A DNA stretch of 44,184 bases, taken from Myxococcota bacterium (GTDB lineage: Bacteria > Myxococcota_A > UBA9160 > UBA4427). The notes beneath the pieces are model-generated. The model did no database searches. It was given only the letters and a program-made list of their open reading frames with translations, and was not told the origin of the DNA. Shown here piece by piece: positions 7,924 through 15,421 of the stretch. The position numbers were made by a program, and so were the translations under genes. Location of the stretch: positions 1 to 44,184 of the forward strand of contig JANQEL010000006.1 of the NCBI GenBank assembly GCA_028278345.1. Reading direction: 5' to 3'. Numbering within the stretch: position 1 is the stretch's first letter; each line of letters opens with the position of its first letter.

Positions 7924-8610
7924 CTACTCCTCGGGCAGCCCCGTGAACCGGATGCCCACACCCTCCGGCAGCTTGTACCGGATGTTGATGCCGATCATGA
8001 GGGCGGTGATCTCCTCGACGATCTTGGCGTTCGAGAGCGGCCCACCGTCGATCCCGCGCAGGCCGGGGACGAGCTTGCACAGACCCATCACTTCCTCGCG
8101 CGGCGCCTTCGGCCCAGAGACGATGATGTCGCAGTCGACATCGTGCTCGAGTTCCTGCAGTCGGTGGGCGGCCACGTTCTGAAATGCACTCACCACCTCG
8201 ACGCCCTTGGGCACGAGCCCCTTCACCATCTCCGCGGCCGAGCCCTGCCAGATGCCGAGGGTGCGCATGGCACCGTCGCCTACGGCCGTCGCCAGCGGCA
8301 CCGCCATCGACACCACGATCTGCTCGGGGGCGAGGACTTCCTTCAAGCCCTTGATCGTGCTCGCCGTGTGCTCGAAGGGCACGGAGATGATCACGATGCG
8401 GGCCCGCCGCGTGGCATCGGCGTTGTCGAAGCCCTCGACGTTCGCGTCGGGAACCGCGGCCTTCACCTCTTTCACGGCCTGCTCGGCGCGTTCGAGTTTT
8501 CGCGAGCCGATCACGACGTGTCGGCCGGCCTTGGAGAAACGAAGGGCGAGACCGAGACCCTGGTCTCCGGTCCCGCCGAGAATGGCAATCGCGTCTTTGA
8601 AATCACTCAT
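7924..8610 (-). CDS. npdG: NADPH-dependent F420 reductase (F420H2:NADP+ oxidoreductase)
   Basis: 228 aa. It transfers hydride between coenzyme F420 and NADP. The N-terminal Rossmann motif AILGGTGDQGLGLALRFSKA (residues 8-27), followed by VVIGSRKLERA with Ser/Arg at the NADP 2'-phosphate position, is typical of this family, as is the later run SAFQNVAAHRLQELEHDVDC. I take the ATG at 8610 because the glycine-rich motif then begins near residue 11, as in characterised homologues; an alternative start at 8643 adds 11 residues overlapping the repeat element. It is divergent from hisN, with a MITE-like element between them. It implies that the organism makes or uses F420; no F420 biosynthesis gene is in view. 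Confidence 0.85.
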   Translation of the reverse strand: MSDFKDAIAILGGTGDQGLGLALRFSKAGRHVVIGSRKLERAEQAVKEVKAAVPDANVEGFDNADATRRARIVIISVPFEHTASTIKGLKEVLAPEQIVVSMAVPLATAVGDGAMRTLGIWQGSAAEMVKGLVPKGVEVVSAFQNVAAHRLQELEHDVDCDIIVSGPKAPREEVMGLCKLVPGLRGIDGGPLSNAKIVEEITALMIGINIRYKLPEGVGIRFTGLPEE

Positions 8611-8629
8611 GAGGCGGCAGACCCTAGCG

Positions 8630-8784
8630 AGGTGGACCGACAAATGCGCCTGCCGCCGGGGGGGGCATTTCGGCGGTCCAAATCCGTGAATCGGGCTTCA
8701 CCGGCGCCGCCTTATCCTGCACAGGATGCGCCCGAAATGCCGCATTCCTGCGCTCCGGAGCCGGGCGCATTTGTCGGTCCACCT
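8630..8784. repeat. MITE-like element with 21-bp perfect terminal inverted repeats
   Basis: The ends are exact inverted copies over 21 bp (8630-8650 and 8764-8784), with core GTGGACCGACAAATGCGCC. An inner, diverged inverted copy (TGGACCGCCGAAATGCCCC on the minus strand, about 8662-8680) and an internal pair GGCATTTCGG/CCGAAATGCC make it largely self-complementary. The terminal core matches the ends of the IS at 25055-26287 (consensus GTGGACCG, 2-3 variable bases, AATGCRCC), so it is probably a non-autonomous derivative. It occupies most of the divergent npdG/hisN promoter region. I see no target-site duplication. Confidence 0.7.
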
Positions 8785-8801
8785 CCGTTAGACTGCGCGC
8801 C

Positions 8802-9563
8802 GTGAAGATCGAGACCCTCCAGGCAGCCGCACGCGCAGCGTACGAGGCGAGCGACGCCGCGCGCAAAGAGATCCAGCCGCGCTTCCGCTCCGTCGACGTC
8901 GAGACCAAGGCCGACGGCTCCCCTGTGACCGAGGCCGACCGCGCAGCCGAGACGGTGATGCGCGACATCCTGCGCAAGGCCTTCCCCGAATTCGGCGTGA
9001 TGGGTGAGGAATTCGGCAGCGAGGGGCCCTTGGACGTCCACTGGGTGCTCGACCCGATCGACGGCACGATCGCCTTTTCCCGCGGCATCCCCCTCTACTC
9101 CACCCTGATCGCCCTGGTCGAGGACGGCACCCCGGTGCTCGGCCTGATCGATCTACCGGCCCTCGACGAGCGCATCGTCGGCTGGCACGGGGGTGGTTGT
9201 CGGCTGAACAACCAGCCGGTACACGTCTCCACGCGAACGGATGCCCGAGGAGCACTGATCGCCCACGGCGACGCCTACTGCTTCGACCTTGCGGGCCAGC
9301 GCGATGCCTATCTCGAGCTGGCGGGGCGCTACCCGCTGTTTCGCGGTTACACCGACGCCTTCGGTCACGCACAGGTGATCACCGGGGGCGTCGACGCCAT
9401 GGTCGACATGGACCTCAATCCATGGGACGCCGCGGCGACCCAAGTCCTCATCCCAGAAGCGGGCGGCAAGTGCATTGCCCGCGAACGACCGGGCCAGAAA
9501 CTCGATCTGGTCTTCGGGAGCCCAGCCCTGGTCGACGAACTGATGGAAATCCTCGAACGATGA
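8802..9563 (+). CDS. Inositol monophosphatase-family phosphatase, probable histidinol-phosphatase (HisN type)
   Basis: 253 aa from a GTG start. All metal motifs are intact: MGEEFG (E69/E70), LDPIDGT (D84, D87) and NPWDAAATQVLIPEAGG near residue 210. The segment GYTDAFGHAQVITGGVDAM is like the HisN branch, which dephosphorylates L-histidinol phosphate in histidine synthesis; inositol-1-phosphatase is the main alternative. The stop overlaps the start of the acyl-CoA dehydrogenase gene by ATGA, so the two are translationally coupled, although no metabolic link is obvious. The promoter region upstream is largely the MITE-like element. Confidence 0.75.
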   Translation: MKIETLQAAARAAYEASDAARKEIQPRFRSVDVETKADGSPVTEADRAAETVMRDILRKAFPEFGVMGEEFGSEGPLDVHWVLDPIDGTIAFSRGIPLYSTLIALVEDGTPVLGLIDLPALDERIVGWHGGGCRLNNQPVHVSTRTDARGALIAHGDAYCFDLAGQRDAYLELAGRYPLFRGYTDAFGHAQVITGGVDAMVDMDLNPWDAAATQVLIPEAGGKCIARERPGQKLDLVFGSPALVDELMEILER

Positions 9564-11209
9564 CCCAGCAAGCCAGCCTCGAAGAAACCAAGCAGCTCCT
9601 CGTCTCGATGACGACGCTCCTCGAAGAAGCGGTGACACGAGCACGCGACATCACCGAGAAGGGCAAGACCCTCGACGATCACCAGGTGCTGACCTCGCGC
9701 ATCGCCTACGCATCGACCGAAGCGATCGCTGCGCACCAGACGATCGAAGATCTCGAGGGCCGCCAGGCCGAAGGACGCAGTGACGACCACGACGAGCGGG
9801 TTTCGATCGCAGCCGTGGGTGAACTGGCGAACAGCCTCTACGCGCGCGTCTCGGCCGCTGCCGTCGACCTGGGTCTCGACGAGGCGGCGCTCGACCGGCT
9901 CTTTCCTGCCGCGGCACGCGACACCGCGCGCCGCGCCTGCAGCCAGGAAGCGCTGCGTGCGATCGGCGTCCGGGTCTGCGAGACGAAGGGCTCGAACGAT
10001 CTTCCCCTCGACGAGATGCACGAGCAGGTGCGCGAACAGGTGCGCGACTTCGCCGCCAACGAGGTGATGCCCCGCGCCGAACACATCCACCGCCAGGACG
10101 ACCTCGTACCCGAGGAGCTCCTCGAAGGCATGGCCGAGCTCGGCTTCTTCGGCCTTTCCATTCCCGAGGAATACGGCGGCGTCGAGATGGGCAACCTCGC
10201 AATGATCCTCACCACCGAAGAACTCTCGCGCGCGTCCCTCGCGGCGGCCGGTTCGCTGATCACTCGTCCGGAGATCCTCGCCAAGGCCCTGCTCGGCGGC
10301 GGCACCGAAGAACAGAAGCAGGAGTGGCTGCCGCGCCTCGCTTCGGGCGAGATCATGGCCGGCATCTCGGTCACCGAGCCCGACATCGGGAGCGATGTCG
10401 CCTCCCTCAAGTGCAAGGCCGAGCGCGGCACCGTCGATGGCGAAGAGGGTTGGATCATCAACGGCCCGAAGGCCTGGTGCACCTTCGCCGGGCGCGCCGA
10501 CGTGCTCGCGCTGCTCGCGCGCACCGATCCGGATGTCTCGAAGGGCCAGAAGGGTCTTTCGCTCTTCATCGTGCCGAAGGAACGGAGCTTCGATCACGAG
10601 TTCGAGTTCGCCCAGCCGGGCGGCGGCAAGATCACCGGCAAGGCCGACGCCACGCCGGGTTACCGCGGCATGCACAGCTATACGCTTCAGCTCGAAGACT
10701 ACTTCGTGCCCCTCGACAACCTGGTCGGTGGGGAAGCGCAGTTGAACCGTGGCTTCTATCTACAGATGGCGGGCTTCGCGGCGGGCCGTCTGCAGACGGC
10801 CGGTCGCGCCTGCGGTCTCGCGCAGGCGAGCGTCGAAGAGACGGCCAAGTATGTCGTCGACCGCGACCAGTTCGGTCAGCCGATCTCGCAGTTCCAGCTC
10901 ACCGAATACACCCTGGGCCGCATGGCGGCACGCACCGCAGGAGCCCGAGCGATCACGTACGCGGCCGCGCGCGCCTTCGATGAAGATCCGCGCTCGGCGA
11001 GCACGTTGGCCGCGCAAGCGAAGCTATTGGCCTGCGACGTCGCAGTGTTGGTCTCGCAGGAAGGTCAGGTGATGCACGGCGGTTGGGGCTATGCCGAGGA
11101 GTATCCGATCAGCCGCTATGTCGTCGACGCGACGGTGCTGCCGATCTTCGAGGGCGTGAAGCCGATCCTCGAACTCAAGGTGATCGGGCGGGCGATCCTG
11201 GCCGGATAG
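9560..11209 (+). CDS. mcd: Acyl-CoA dehydrogenase, probable (2S)-methylsuccinyl-CoA dehydrogenase
   Basis: 549 aa when started at the ATG overlapping the hisN stop (ATGA). The length and an N-terminal extension of about 150 residues before the canonical acyl-CoA dehydrogenase fold (from about residue 155) are characteristic of methylsuccinyl-CoA dehydrogenase rather than short-chain enzymes (about 380 aa). Segments matching that type by memory are KAWCTFAGRADVLALLARTD, TPGYRGMHSY, GFYLQMAGFAAGRLQTAGRA and HGGWGYAEEYPISRYVVDA. The enzyme forms mesaconyl-CoA in the ethylmalonyl-CoA pathway of C2 assimilation and gives electrons to ETF, then ETF-QO (gene at 2-1201). The pathway's other genes (ccr, ecm) are not in the window. 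A generic FadE-like dehydrogenase is the alternative. Confidence 0.72.
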   Translation: MTQQASLEETKQLLVSMTTLLEEAVTRARDITEKGKTLDDHQVLTSRIAYASTEAIAAHQTIEDLEGRQAEGRSDDHDERVSIAAVGELANSLYARVSAAAVDLGLDEAALDRLFPAAARDTARRACSQEALRAIGVRVCETKGSNDLPLDEMHEQVREQVRDFAANEVMPRAEHIHRQDDLVPEELLEGMAELGFFGLSIPEEYGGVEMGNLAMILTTEELSRASLAAAGSLITRPEILAKALLGGGTEEQKQEWLPRLASGEIMAGISVTEPDIGSDVASLKCKAERGTVDGEEGWIINGPKAWCTFAGRADVLALLARTDPDVSKGQKGLSLFIVPKERSFDHEFEFAQPGGGKITGKADATPGYRGMHSYTLQLEDYFVPLDNLVGGEAQLNRGFYLQMAGFAAGRLQTAGRACGLAQASVEETAKYVVDRDQFGQPISQFQLTEYTLGRMAARTAGARAITYAAARAFDEDPRSASTLAAQAKLLACDVAVLVSQEGQVMHGGWGYAEEYPISRYVVDATVLPIFEGVKPILELKVIGRAILAG

Positions 11210-11978
11210 GCCGAGTCACCCCGAGCACCGCGAGGCCCAGGCCTACGAGCACGGCACTGCCGGGCTCGGGAATGGGCTCGATCGGGACCGAGCTGAGCAC
11301 GAAATTGTCGAGCCCCCACGCCCCTGAGGATTCACCTGCGAGGCTCGCTGCGAATTCCACGTAGATGTCGCGGCCCGACGTTTCGGCGTAGGGCGTGTCC
11401 ATCTCCAGATTGATTCGATAGATCGACACGGTTTCGAAGCCTGGCCCGGCGACGTCGAAGTACTGCCCGAGGAAGAACGCGCCGGTGGTTCCCGGATGCG
11501 ATCCAGTTCCGATCGAAGCGGGATAGGACTGATCGAGACCTGGAAGGGTCGAGTTGATGAATGGATGGTTCGAGAACGTGCTCTCGAAGATGGTCTCGAG
11601 CCCGACATCGATCGTGAACGAACTCTCGTTTCCCGGATCGTTTCCGCGCCAGTCCCCGAACAACAGCAGGTCCAGCGACATGTACGCCTTCGAGAGATCG
11701 CTCCCGAAAGGGTAGTCGAAGAAGTCCAACCCCGAGAAGCCGACGCTCGTTTCGACGAACGCTCCGAGGTAACGACCTGCATCGTAGCCCGAACCTGCCC
11801 CGGTGAATTCCGGGTAGGGATTCGTCGAGTGGGCCTGCCACTCCATTTCCACAGTCGAGTCGAAGTCCATCGTCACGCCGTCGAGATGGGACGCGGCCGC
11901 GGGATGCGCGTGTGCGATCAGCACGAGCGCGCCCAGCACAGCCTCAAGAGCGATGTGATCGAGTCGGGGTGTCCGCAC
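11175..11978 (-). CDS. PEP-CTERM exosortase-sorted secreted protein
   Basis: 267 aa from a GTG start at 11978, chosen because GGAAG lies 5-6 nt upstream and the product then begins with a short basic stretch and a hydrophobic signal segment (LEAVLGALVLIAHAHPAAA). The C-terminus has the sorting signal IPEPGSAVLVGLGLAVLGVTR followed by an Arg-rich tail: PEP motif, transmembrane stretch, basic end. The central 200 residues resemble no family I recognise; they are rich in Asp, Ser and aromatic residues, like other beta-rich PEP-CTERM proteins. Such proteins are processed by EpsH/XrtA exosortase and exported with exopolysaccharide. The 3' end overlaps the mcd 3' end by 35 bp. Confidence 0.75.
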   Translation of the reverse strand: MRTPRLDHIALEAVLGALVLIAHAHPAAASHLDGVTMDFDSTVEMEWQAHSTNPYPEFTGAGSGYDAGRYLGAFVETSVGFSGLDFFDYPFGSDLSKAYMSLDLLLFGDWRGNDPGNESSFTIDVGLETIFESTFSNHPFINSTLPGLDQSYPASIGTGSHPGTTGAFFLGQYFDVAGPGFETVSIYRINLEMDTPYAETSGRDIYVEFAASLAGESSGAWGLDNFVLSSVPIEPIPEPGSAVLVGLGLAVLGVTRPIRPGSPARSP

Positions 11979-12431
11979 AAGAACTTCCAGAAAGCAGCGT
12001 AGTTCGCGTGGTACTCGACCTGGGAAGTGGCTCGGCGAAGCGGAATGTGTCACGCATTCTGGGCTCGCGGCTTCGATTCCGCGACGCGTCCCGACGATTG
12101 AGGGCGAATCACCCGCAATACGTCACGCAGCTGTCTCGCGTAGAAAGGGTGCGACGGCACGGGTCGACGTGCGAAGTCGTGCCAGAAGGCCATGGTTCCG
12201 AGCAGGCCGACTCTGGCGGGCACGCTTCACTCGGGACCGCGTTGTCGACGGCGTGGGCCTCGAGTTTCGCGATCGCGAGCGCGGACGCCCACTGTGTGGT
12301 GGCGGCTTCGGCCAACGGTCTGACCGGGACGTATCTGCCGTGGATCGGCGATTCGACCACGGATCCACCTCTCCGATCGACTCCGACTGGACGAGCCTCA
12401 CGGTTCTCCAGTGCGGTCTGCCCTACCCGCT
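11979..12431. other. Intergenic stretch holding a gene remnant
   Basis: About 450 bp between the PEP-CTERM gene and the Spy-like gene. Apart from the 12050-12223 remnant listed separately, I find no convincing gene. Short open frames exist on both strands but none has a start signal or a recognisable product. Confidence 0.5.
12050..12223 (-). pseudogene. Remnant of a paralogue of the membrane protein at 14657
   Basis: On the minus strand a 57-codon open frame reads GLLGTMAFWHDFARR, aligned with the C-terminus of the intact membrane protein, GILGTTAYWQDFAHR. The DNA also matches: 12171-12202 and 14676-14707 agree at 28 of 32 bases. Upstream sequence that should encode the membrane segments is absent or unrecognisable, and the frame is blocked by a stop just before. 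I read this as the 3' end of a decayed gene copy; a very short expressed protein is less likely. Confidence 0.5.
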
Positions 12432-12929
12432 CTACTGCTTCGGCCAGTGAGGCTCGTCTGAGGGATCGTGCCGCCGGGGGGACCCCCGGCGCTCGCGACG
12501 CTCGTCGTGAATCTTCACGAGTTCGTCGCGCTGCTGCTTCGTGAGCAGGGCACGGATTCGGAGCGTCGCGCGCAAGCGGTGTTTCTCCAGCTCGACGTCG
12601 GCCGCGCCAATGCGTTCGGCTTGTTCCATCACCCTGGACTCGTCCGGTGTTTCGGCAGCGAGCAGCGAGCGCATTTCCTTCCGCAGTTCGCGGAGTCGCT
12701 CGCGAACGGGTTCGCTCTCATCGCGAGACTCGGCCGCGATGCGGCGGATTTCGTCACGCACCGCGTCTTCGAGCCCGAGCCGCTCGGCGTGTCGTTCGAG
12801 TACACGGTCGATCGGCGGCGGACCACGGTGCCCGCGCTCGCCCGGAGGGCGCGCATTCGCGAGAGACGCAGCGAGCACGAGGACCGGTAGCAGGGTCAAT
12901 GGCACGAGTCTGGCGAACGATCGAGGCAT
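12432..12929 (-). CDS. Spy/CpxP/CnrX-like periplasmic stress or metal-sensing protein
   Basis: 165 aa from the ATG at 12929; the open frame continues upstream but the signal peptide (RLVPLTLLPVLVLAASLANA) begins here. The mature part is a Glu/Arg-rich helical protein with the LTXXQ-like end LTKQQRDEL near residue 140, as in Spy/ZraP/CnrX periplasmic proteins that act as chaperones or metal sensors. It is the last gene of a sigma factor, anti-sigma, Spy-like operon, 7 bp after the anti-sigma gene. A paralogue precedes the operon (14069). In CnrYXH-type systems such a protein modulates the anti-sigma factor; the same is inferred here. Confidence 0.7.
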   Translation of the reverse strand: MPRSFARLVPLTLLPVLVLAASLANARPPGERGHRGPPPIDRVLERHAERLGLEDAVRDEIRRIAAESRDESEPVRERLRELRKEMRSLLAAETPDESRVMEQAERIGAADVELEKHRLRATLRIRALLTKQQRDELVKIHDERRERRGSPRRHDPSDEPHWPKQ

Positions 12930-12936
12930 CTCTGGC

Positions 12937-13374
12937 TCAACTCCCGAGGAAGAGGCTGGCGATCGCCTCGTAGTCGTCTGGAAGATCCATCGCTTCTTCG
13001 TCGAGCGCCACGATCGACTCGGCCGGCTCATGAATCAGGGCGTAGAGCGCCTCTTCCGGGGTGGTCTCGATCGACACGGCTTCCGGTGGAACCTCGCCCG
13101 CGACCTCGACCCCGGATTCGTCCACCGCCGGCCCCACCGTTCCGAGCGACCAGACCAGTGCGATGACCAGTACCGCCGTCGCGACGCCGGAGGCCCTCTG
13201 CCAACCACGCGTGCGCGCATGCGCTTCGAGACGCCGATCGAGCTCGTCGCGAAACGCCACCCGCTCCGATGGCGTGAGTTCCGCTGCCCGGTACTCGATC
13301 GCGAGGTGATCAACGAATCGCTCTTCTCGTTCGTTCAATTCGACCCGGTCGGGGTGCCTATCCTGGTCGCTCAT
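12937..13374 (-). CDS. Single-pass membrane protein, probable anti-sigma factor
   Basis: 145 aa with an acidic, helical cytoplasmic N-terminus (1-60), one transmembrane segment (ASGVATAVLVIALVWSLGTV, about 61-80) and a short acidic periplasmic tail. There is no zinc-binding HxxxCxxC motif. It is assigned by position and topology: its ATG overlaps the sigma factor stop (ATGA), the usual arrangement for ECF sigma/anti-sigma pairs. It should hold the sigma factor at the membrane until a periplasmic signal, possibly via the adjacent Spy-like protein, releases it. No specific family is recognised. Confidence 0.6.
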   Translation of the reverse strand: MSDQDRHPDRVELNEREERFVDHLAIEYRAAELTPSERVAFRDELDRRLEAHARTRGWQRASGVATAVLVIALVWSLGTVGPAVDESGVEVAGEVPPEAVSIETTPEEALYALIHEPAESIVALDEEAMDLPDDYEAIASLFLGS

Positions 13375-13946
13375 GTCGTCGCCTCTTCGTGCTGGGGATT
13401 CGCGGGTGCGAGGTCTCCGAGTTCCTCGCGCAAGGCGGAGAGCGCCCTGTGAAGGTGTGACTTGATGGTGCCCGGTGCGCGACCGGTGATCTCGGCCGTC
13501 TCGCGAACCGTGTGGCCTTCGAGGTGAACCAGCACGAAGGCCTCGCGCTGGCCGCGCGAGAGATGGCCGAGCGCCATCGCGATGCGAGCACGCAGTAGCG
13601 GATCGTCAGCGCCTGCCGCCGGTCCCGGCGGCTCGTCGGGCATTTCGCCCGCCCATTTCTCGCGGACCCAACGCCAGCGCAGGTAGCGGTTCGCCTCGTT
13701 CAACACGATGCGCGTGAACCAGGTCGACATCTTCGCATCGCCTCGAAATCGGCCGAGAGCCGCGTAGGCCCGAATGAAGGCCTCCTGCGCGACGTCCTCC
13801 GCGGCCGCGCGATCTCCCCCCACCAACCGCCAGGCGAGGCCGATCGCGCGATCGCGATGATCGCGAACGAAAGCGTCGAACTCCTTCTGACGATCGCTTT
13901 CCACCGCGGCGAGCGGCCTCCGAATCGAGTGCACCTGGTTCTGCAT
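13371..13946 (-). CDS. ECF-type RNA polymerase sigma factor
   Basis: 191 aa. Region 2 spans residues about 24-86, including AEDVAQEAFIRAYAALGRFR and STWFTRIVLNEANRYLRW. Region 4 spans about 121-176 with the helix-turn-helix HTVRETAEITGRAPGTIKSH. The domain order and length are those of RpoE-like group 4 sigma factors. It heads a three-gene operon with the membrane anti-sigma and a Spy-like protein. I could not find a convincing GGAAC-type autoregulated promoter in the 120 bp upstream, so its target sequence is unknown. Confidence 0.92.
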   Translation of the reverse strand: MQNQVHSIRRPLAAVESDRQKEFDAFVRDHRDRAIGLAWRLVGGDRAAAEDVAQEAFIRAYAALGRFRGDAKMSTWFTRIVLNEANRYLRWRWVREKWAGEMPDEPPGPAAGADDPLLRARIAMALGHLSRGQREAFVLVHLEGHTVRETAEITGRAPGTIKSHLHRALSALREELGDLAPANPQHEEATT

Positions 13947-14034
13947 TCTGGCTCAACCCCTGGCCCCACGATGGAGTAGGGATGGAGATTGGACCCGTCA
14001 CGCGACGATCCGGATTACACCGGCGGCGCGCCAG

Positions 14035-14061
14035 GCCGGGCGGATTCGAGACCCGCCCGGC
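14035..14061 (-). terminator. 9-bp GC stem-loop after the first Spy-like gene
   Basis: GCCGGGCGG/CCGCCCGGC form a perfect 9-bp stem with a 9-nt loop, beginning 8 nt after the stop of the gene at 14069. No U-tract follows. It probably separates that gene from the sigma factor operon. Confidence 0.45.
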
Positions 14062-14068
14062 TCGGGGC

Positions 14069-14554
14069 TCAGAAGCGTGCTCGCGCCCCGTCGCGGTGCA
14101 TGCCCCTACGCCCGGCCCGGTCGCGGCGCTTCTCGACCTTCTTCCAGGCCTCGGCGCCGACGATGCTGCGCACGGCGAGCATCGTCTTCAGGCGATCCCG
14201 GTGCAGCTCGGTTTCCAGCGCACCGATTCGCTCGGCCTGGGCCAGCACCTCCTCTTCCGAAGGCGCTTCGCCGTCGAGCATGCTGCGCATTCGTTCACGG
14301 GCGGTTCGCAGCTCTGCTTCGAGACCACGACGCGCTGAGCGGGCCTTGTCGACCACCGCGTAGGCGGCGGCGCGCTTCTCCTCGTCCACCTCGAGGGCTG
14401 CAATCTTGCGCTCGATGCGGTCGCCGCGCTTCTCGCCCTTGCAGCCCCCGCCTCCCGGCTTCGCGAAACCGGTCGTCGCGACGGCCAGGGCCAGGACGAC
14501 ACCCAGCGCGGTGGCTGCGCGCAACTTCGTGGAAGAGAAATCGAATCGTTTCAT
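14069..14554 (-). CDS. Spy/CnrX-like periplasmic protein (paralogue of 12432)
   Basis: 161 aa. A cleavable signal peptide (ATALGVVLALAVATTGFAKP, about 13-32) is followed by a Gly/Lys patch with one Cys (GGGGCKGEKRG) and a charged helical domain. The stretch LAQAERIGALETELHRDRLK is homologous to VMEQAERIGAADVELEKHRL in the second Spy-like protein, so the two arose by duplication. AGGAG lies 7-8 nt before the ATG. A stem-loop separates it from the downstream sigma operon, so it may be a target of that sigma factor rather than a co-transcribed member. A role in envelope or metal stress is inferred from fold and context. Confidence 0.65.
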   Translation of the reverse strand: MKRFDFSSTKLRAATALGVVLALAVATTGFAKPGGGGCKGEKRGDRIERKIAALEVDEEKRAAAYAVVDKARSARRGLEAELRTARERMRSMLDGEAPSEEEVLAQAERIGALETELHRDRLKTMLAVRSIVGAEAWKKVEKRRDRAGRRGMHRDGARARF

Positions 14555-14656
14555 GGTCGAACTCCTTGTTGCGTATCGGTCACGACCGACCGAGTGCGTT
14601 TGGTGGGTTCGACCCGCGAGGTTCTCGCGCGGTTTACAGCTCCCGACGAATTCAGC

Positions 14657-15346
14657 CTACTGCACGAGCCGATGGGCGAAGTCCTGCCAGTAGGCGGTGG
14701 TTCCGAGAATGCCTCGACCGGGAACGGAGATGCCGACGGTCAGCCCACCGATGATCGTCGACACGTGGACGCGGCGTAGCGTGGTGATGTCGTAGACGAC
14801 CAGGCTTCCGAGCAACAGCAACATCATCCCGATGAAGGCGGCCGCTCCAAGCTGGTCGAGAACGGGAAGTCGACCCAGGGCGGGGCTCACGGCCTGGATC
14901 GTGGCCAGTAGCATGAGACGCTTGTGGATCGCAGGATCGCGTCGGAAGTAGAGCGCGAAGCCCACGAGCAGCAGGAAGGTCGGGGCAACGACGAATGGCA
15001 GGGCCAAGCGCCATACGGCGTGCTCGGTCATCCCGCGCGCGACAGCGGTATCGATCCCGGCCGGAAACGCGCTGACCGCCATGACGACGGCGAGCAGCAT
15101 TCCCCACATCCCCAGCTGGCGGTGGAGCTTCATTCGACGCCGATCGACCAGCAGACTCTGCATCAGGTACAAGAGCAACCACGCGGTCGAAGTGACTCCG
15201 TGCAGGTGGACGCTGAGCGGAAGCGCCGGCGAGTCCATCAACGGCTTCAGGTACCAGGTTCGCGAAAAGCCGATGACGGCGATCGCGACGATGGCAACCG
15301 CCATCCAGAGGAAGTACCGAGAACGCACGCGAGATCGAGTGGTCAC
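14657..15346 (-). CDS. Polytopic membrane protein of unknown function
   Basis: 229 aa from a GTG at 15346, chosen because AGGAGG lies 4 nt upstream; an ATG at 15415 would add 23 non-hydrophobic residues. Six hydrophobic segments are visible, for example YFLWMAVAIVAIAVIGFS, HGVTSTAWLLLYLMQSLL and FIGMMLLLLGSLVVYDI, with His residues in the first loops (SVHLHG, KLHRQLG), as in some small quinone- or haem-binding membrane proteins. I do not recognise the family with confidence. It follows cobW and the SnoaL-like gene on the same strand. A fragment of a paralogue lies at 12050. Confidence 0.55.
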   Translation of the reverse strand: MTTRSRVRSRYFLWMAVAIVAIAVIGFSRTWYLKPLMDSPALPLSVHLHGVTSTAWLLLYLMQSLLVDRRRMKLHRQLGMWGMLLAVVMAVSAFPAGIDTAVARGMTEHAVWRLALPFVVAPTFLLLVGFALYFRRDPAIHKRLMLLATIQAVSPALGRLPVLDQLGAAAFIGMMLLLLGSLVVYDITTLRRVHVSTIIGGLTVGISVPGRGILGTTAYWQDFAHRLVQ

Positions 15347-15421
15347 CCTGCCTCCTGGTGCCCACCGACTCTGGCGATTGCTCGTCATTCGGCTCGGGAT
15401 TCGGTCGCCCGACATCCGCGT

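Noticed and set aside
9197..9559. Longer N-terminus for the acyl-CoA dehydrogenase
   Set aside because: The frame overlaps the well-conserved C-terminal half of the HisN-like phosphatase; the ATG in the ATGA overlap gives the expected family length.
12937..13374. ZAS-type zinc anti-sigma factor
   Set aside because: No HxxxCxxC motif; only topology and operon position support an anti-sigma role.
14600..14640. Possible tRNA T-arm (GGGTTCGACCC)
   Set aside because: No acceptor stem, anticodon arm or D-arm can be drawn around it; likely chance.
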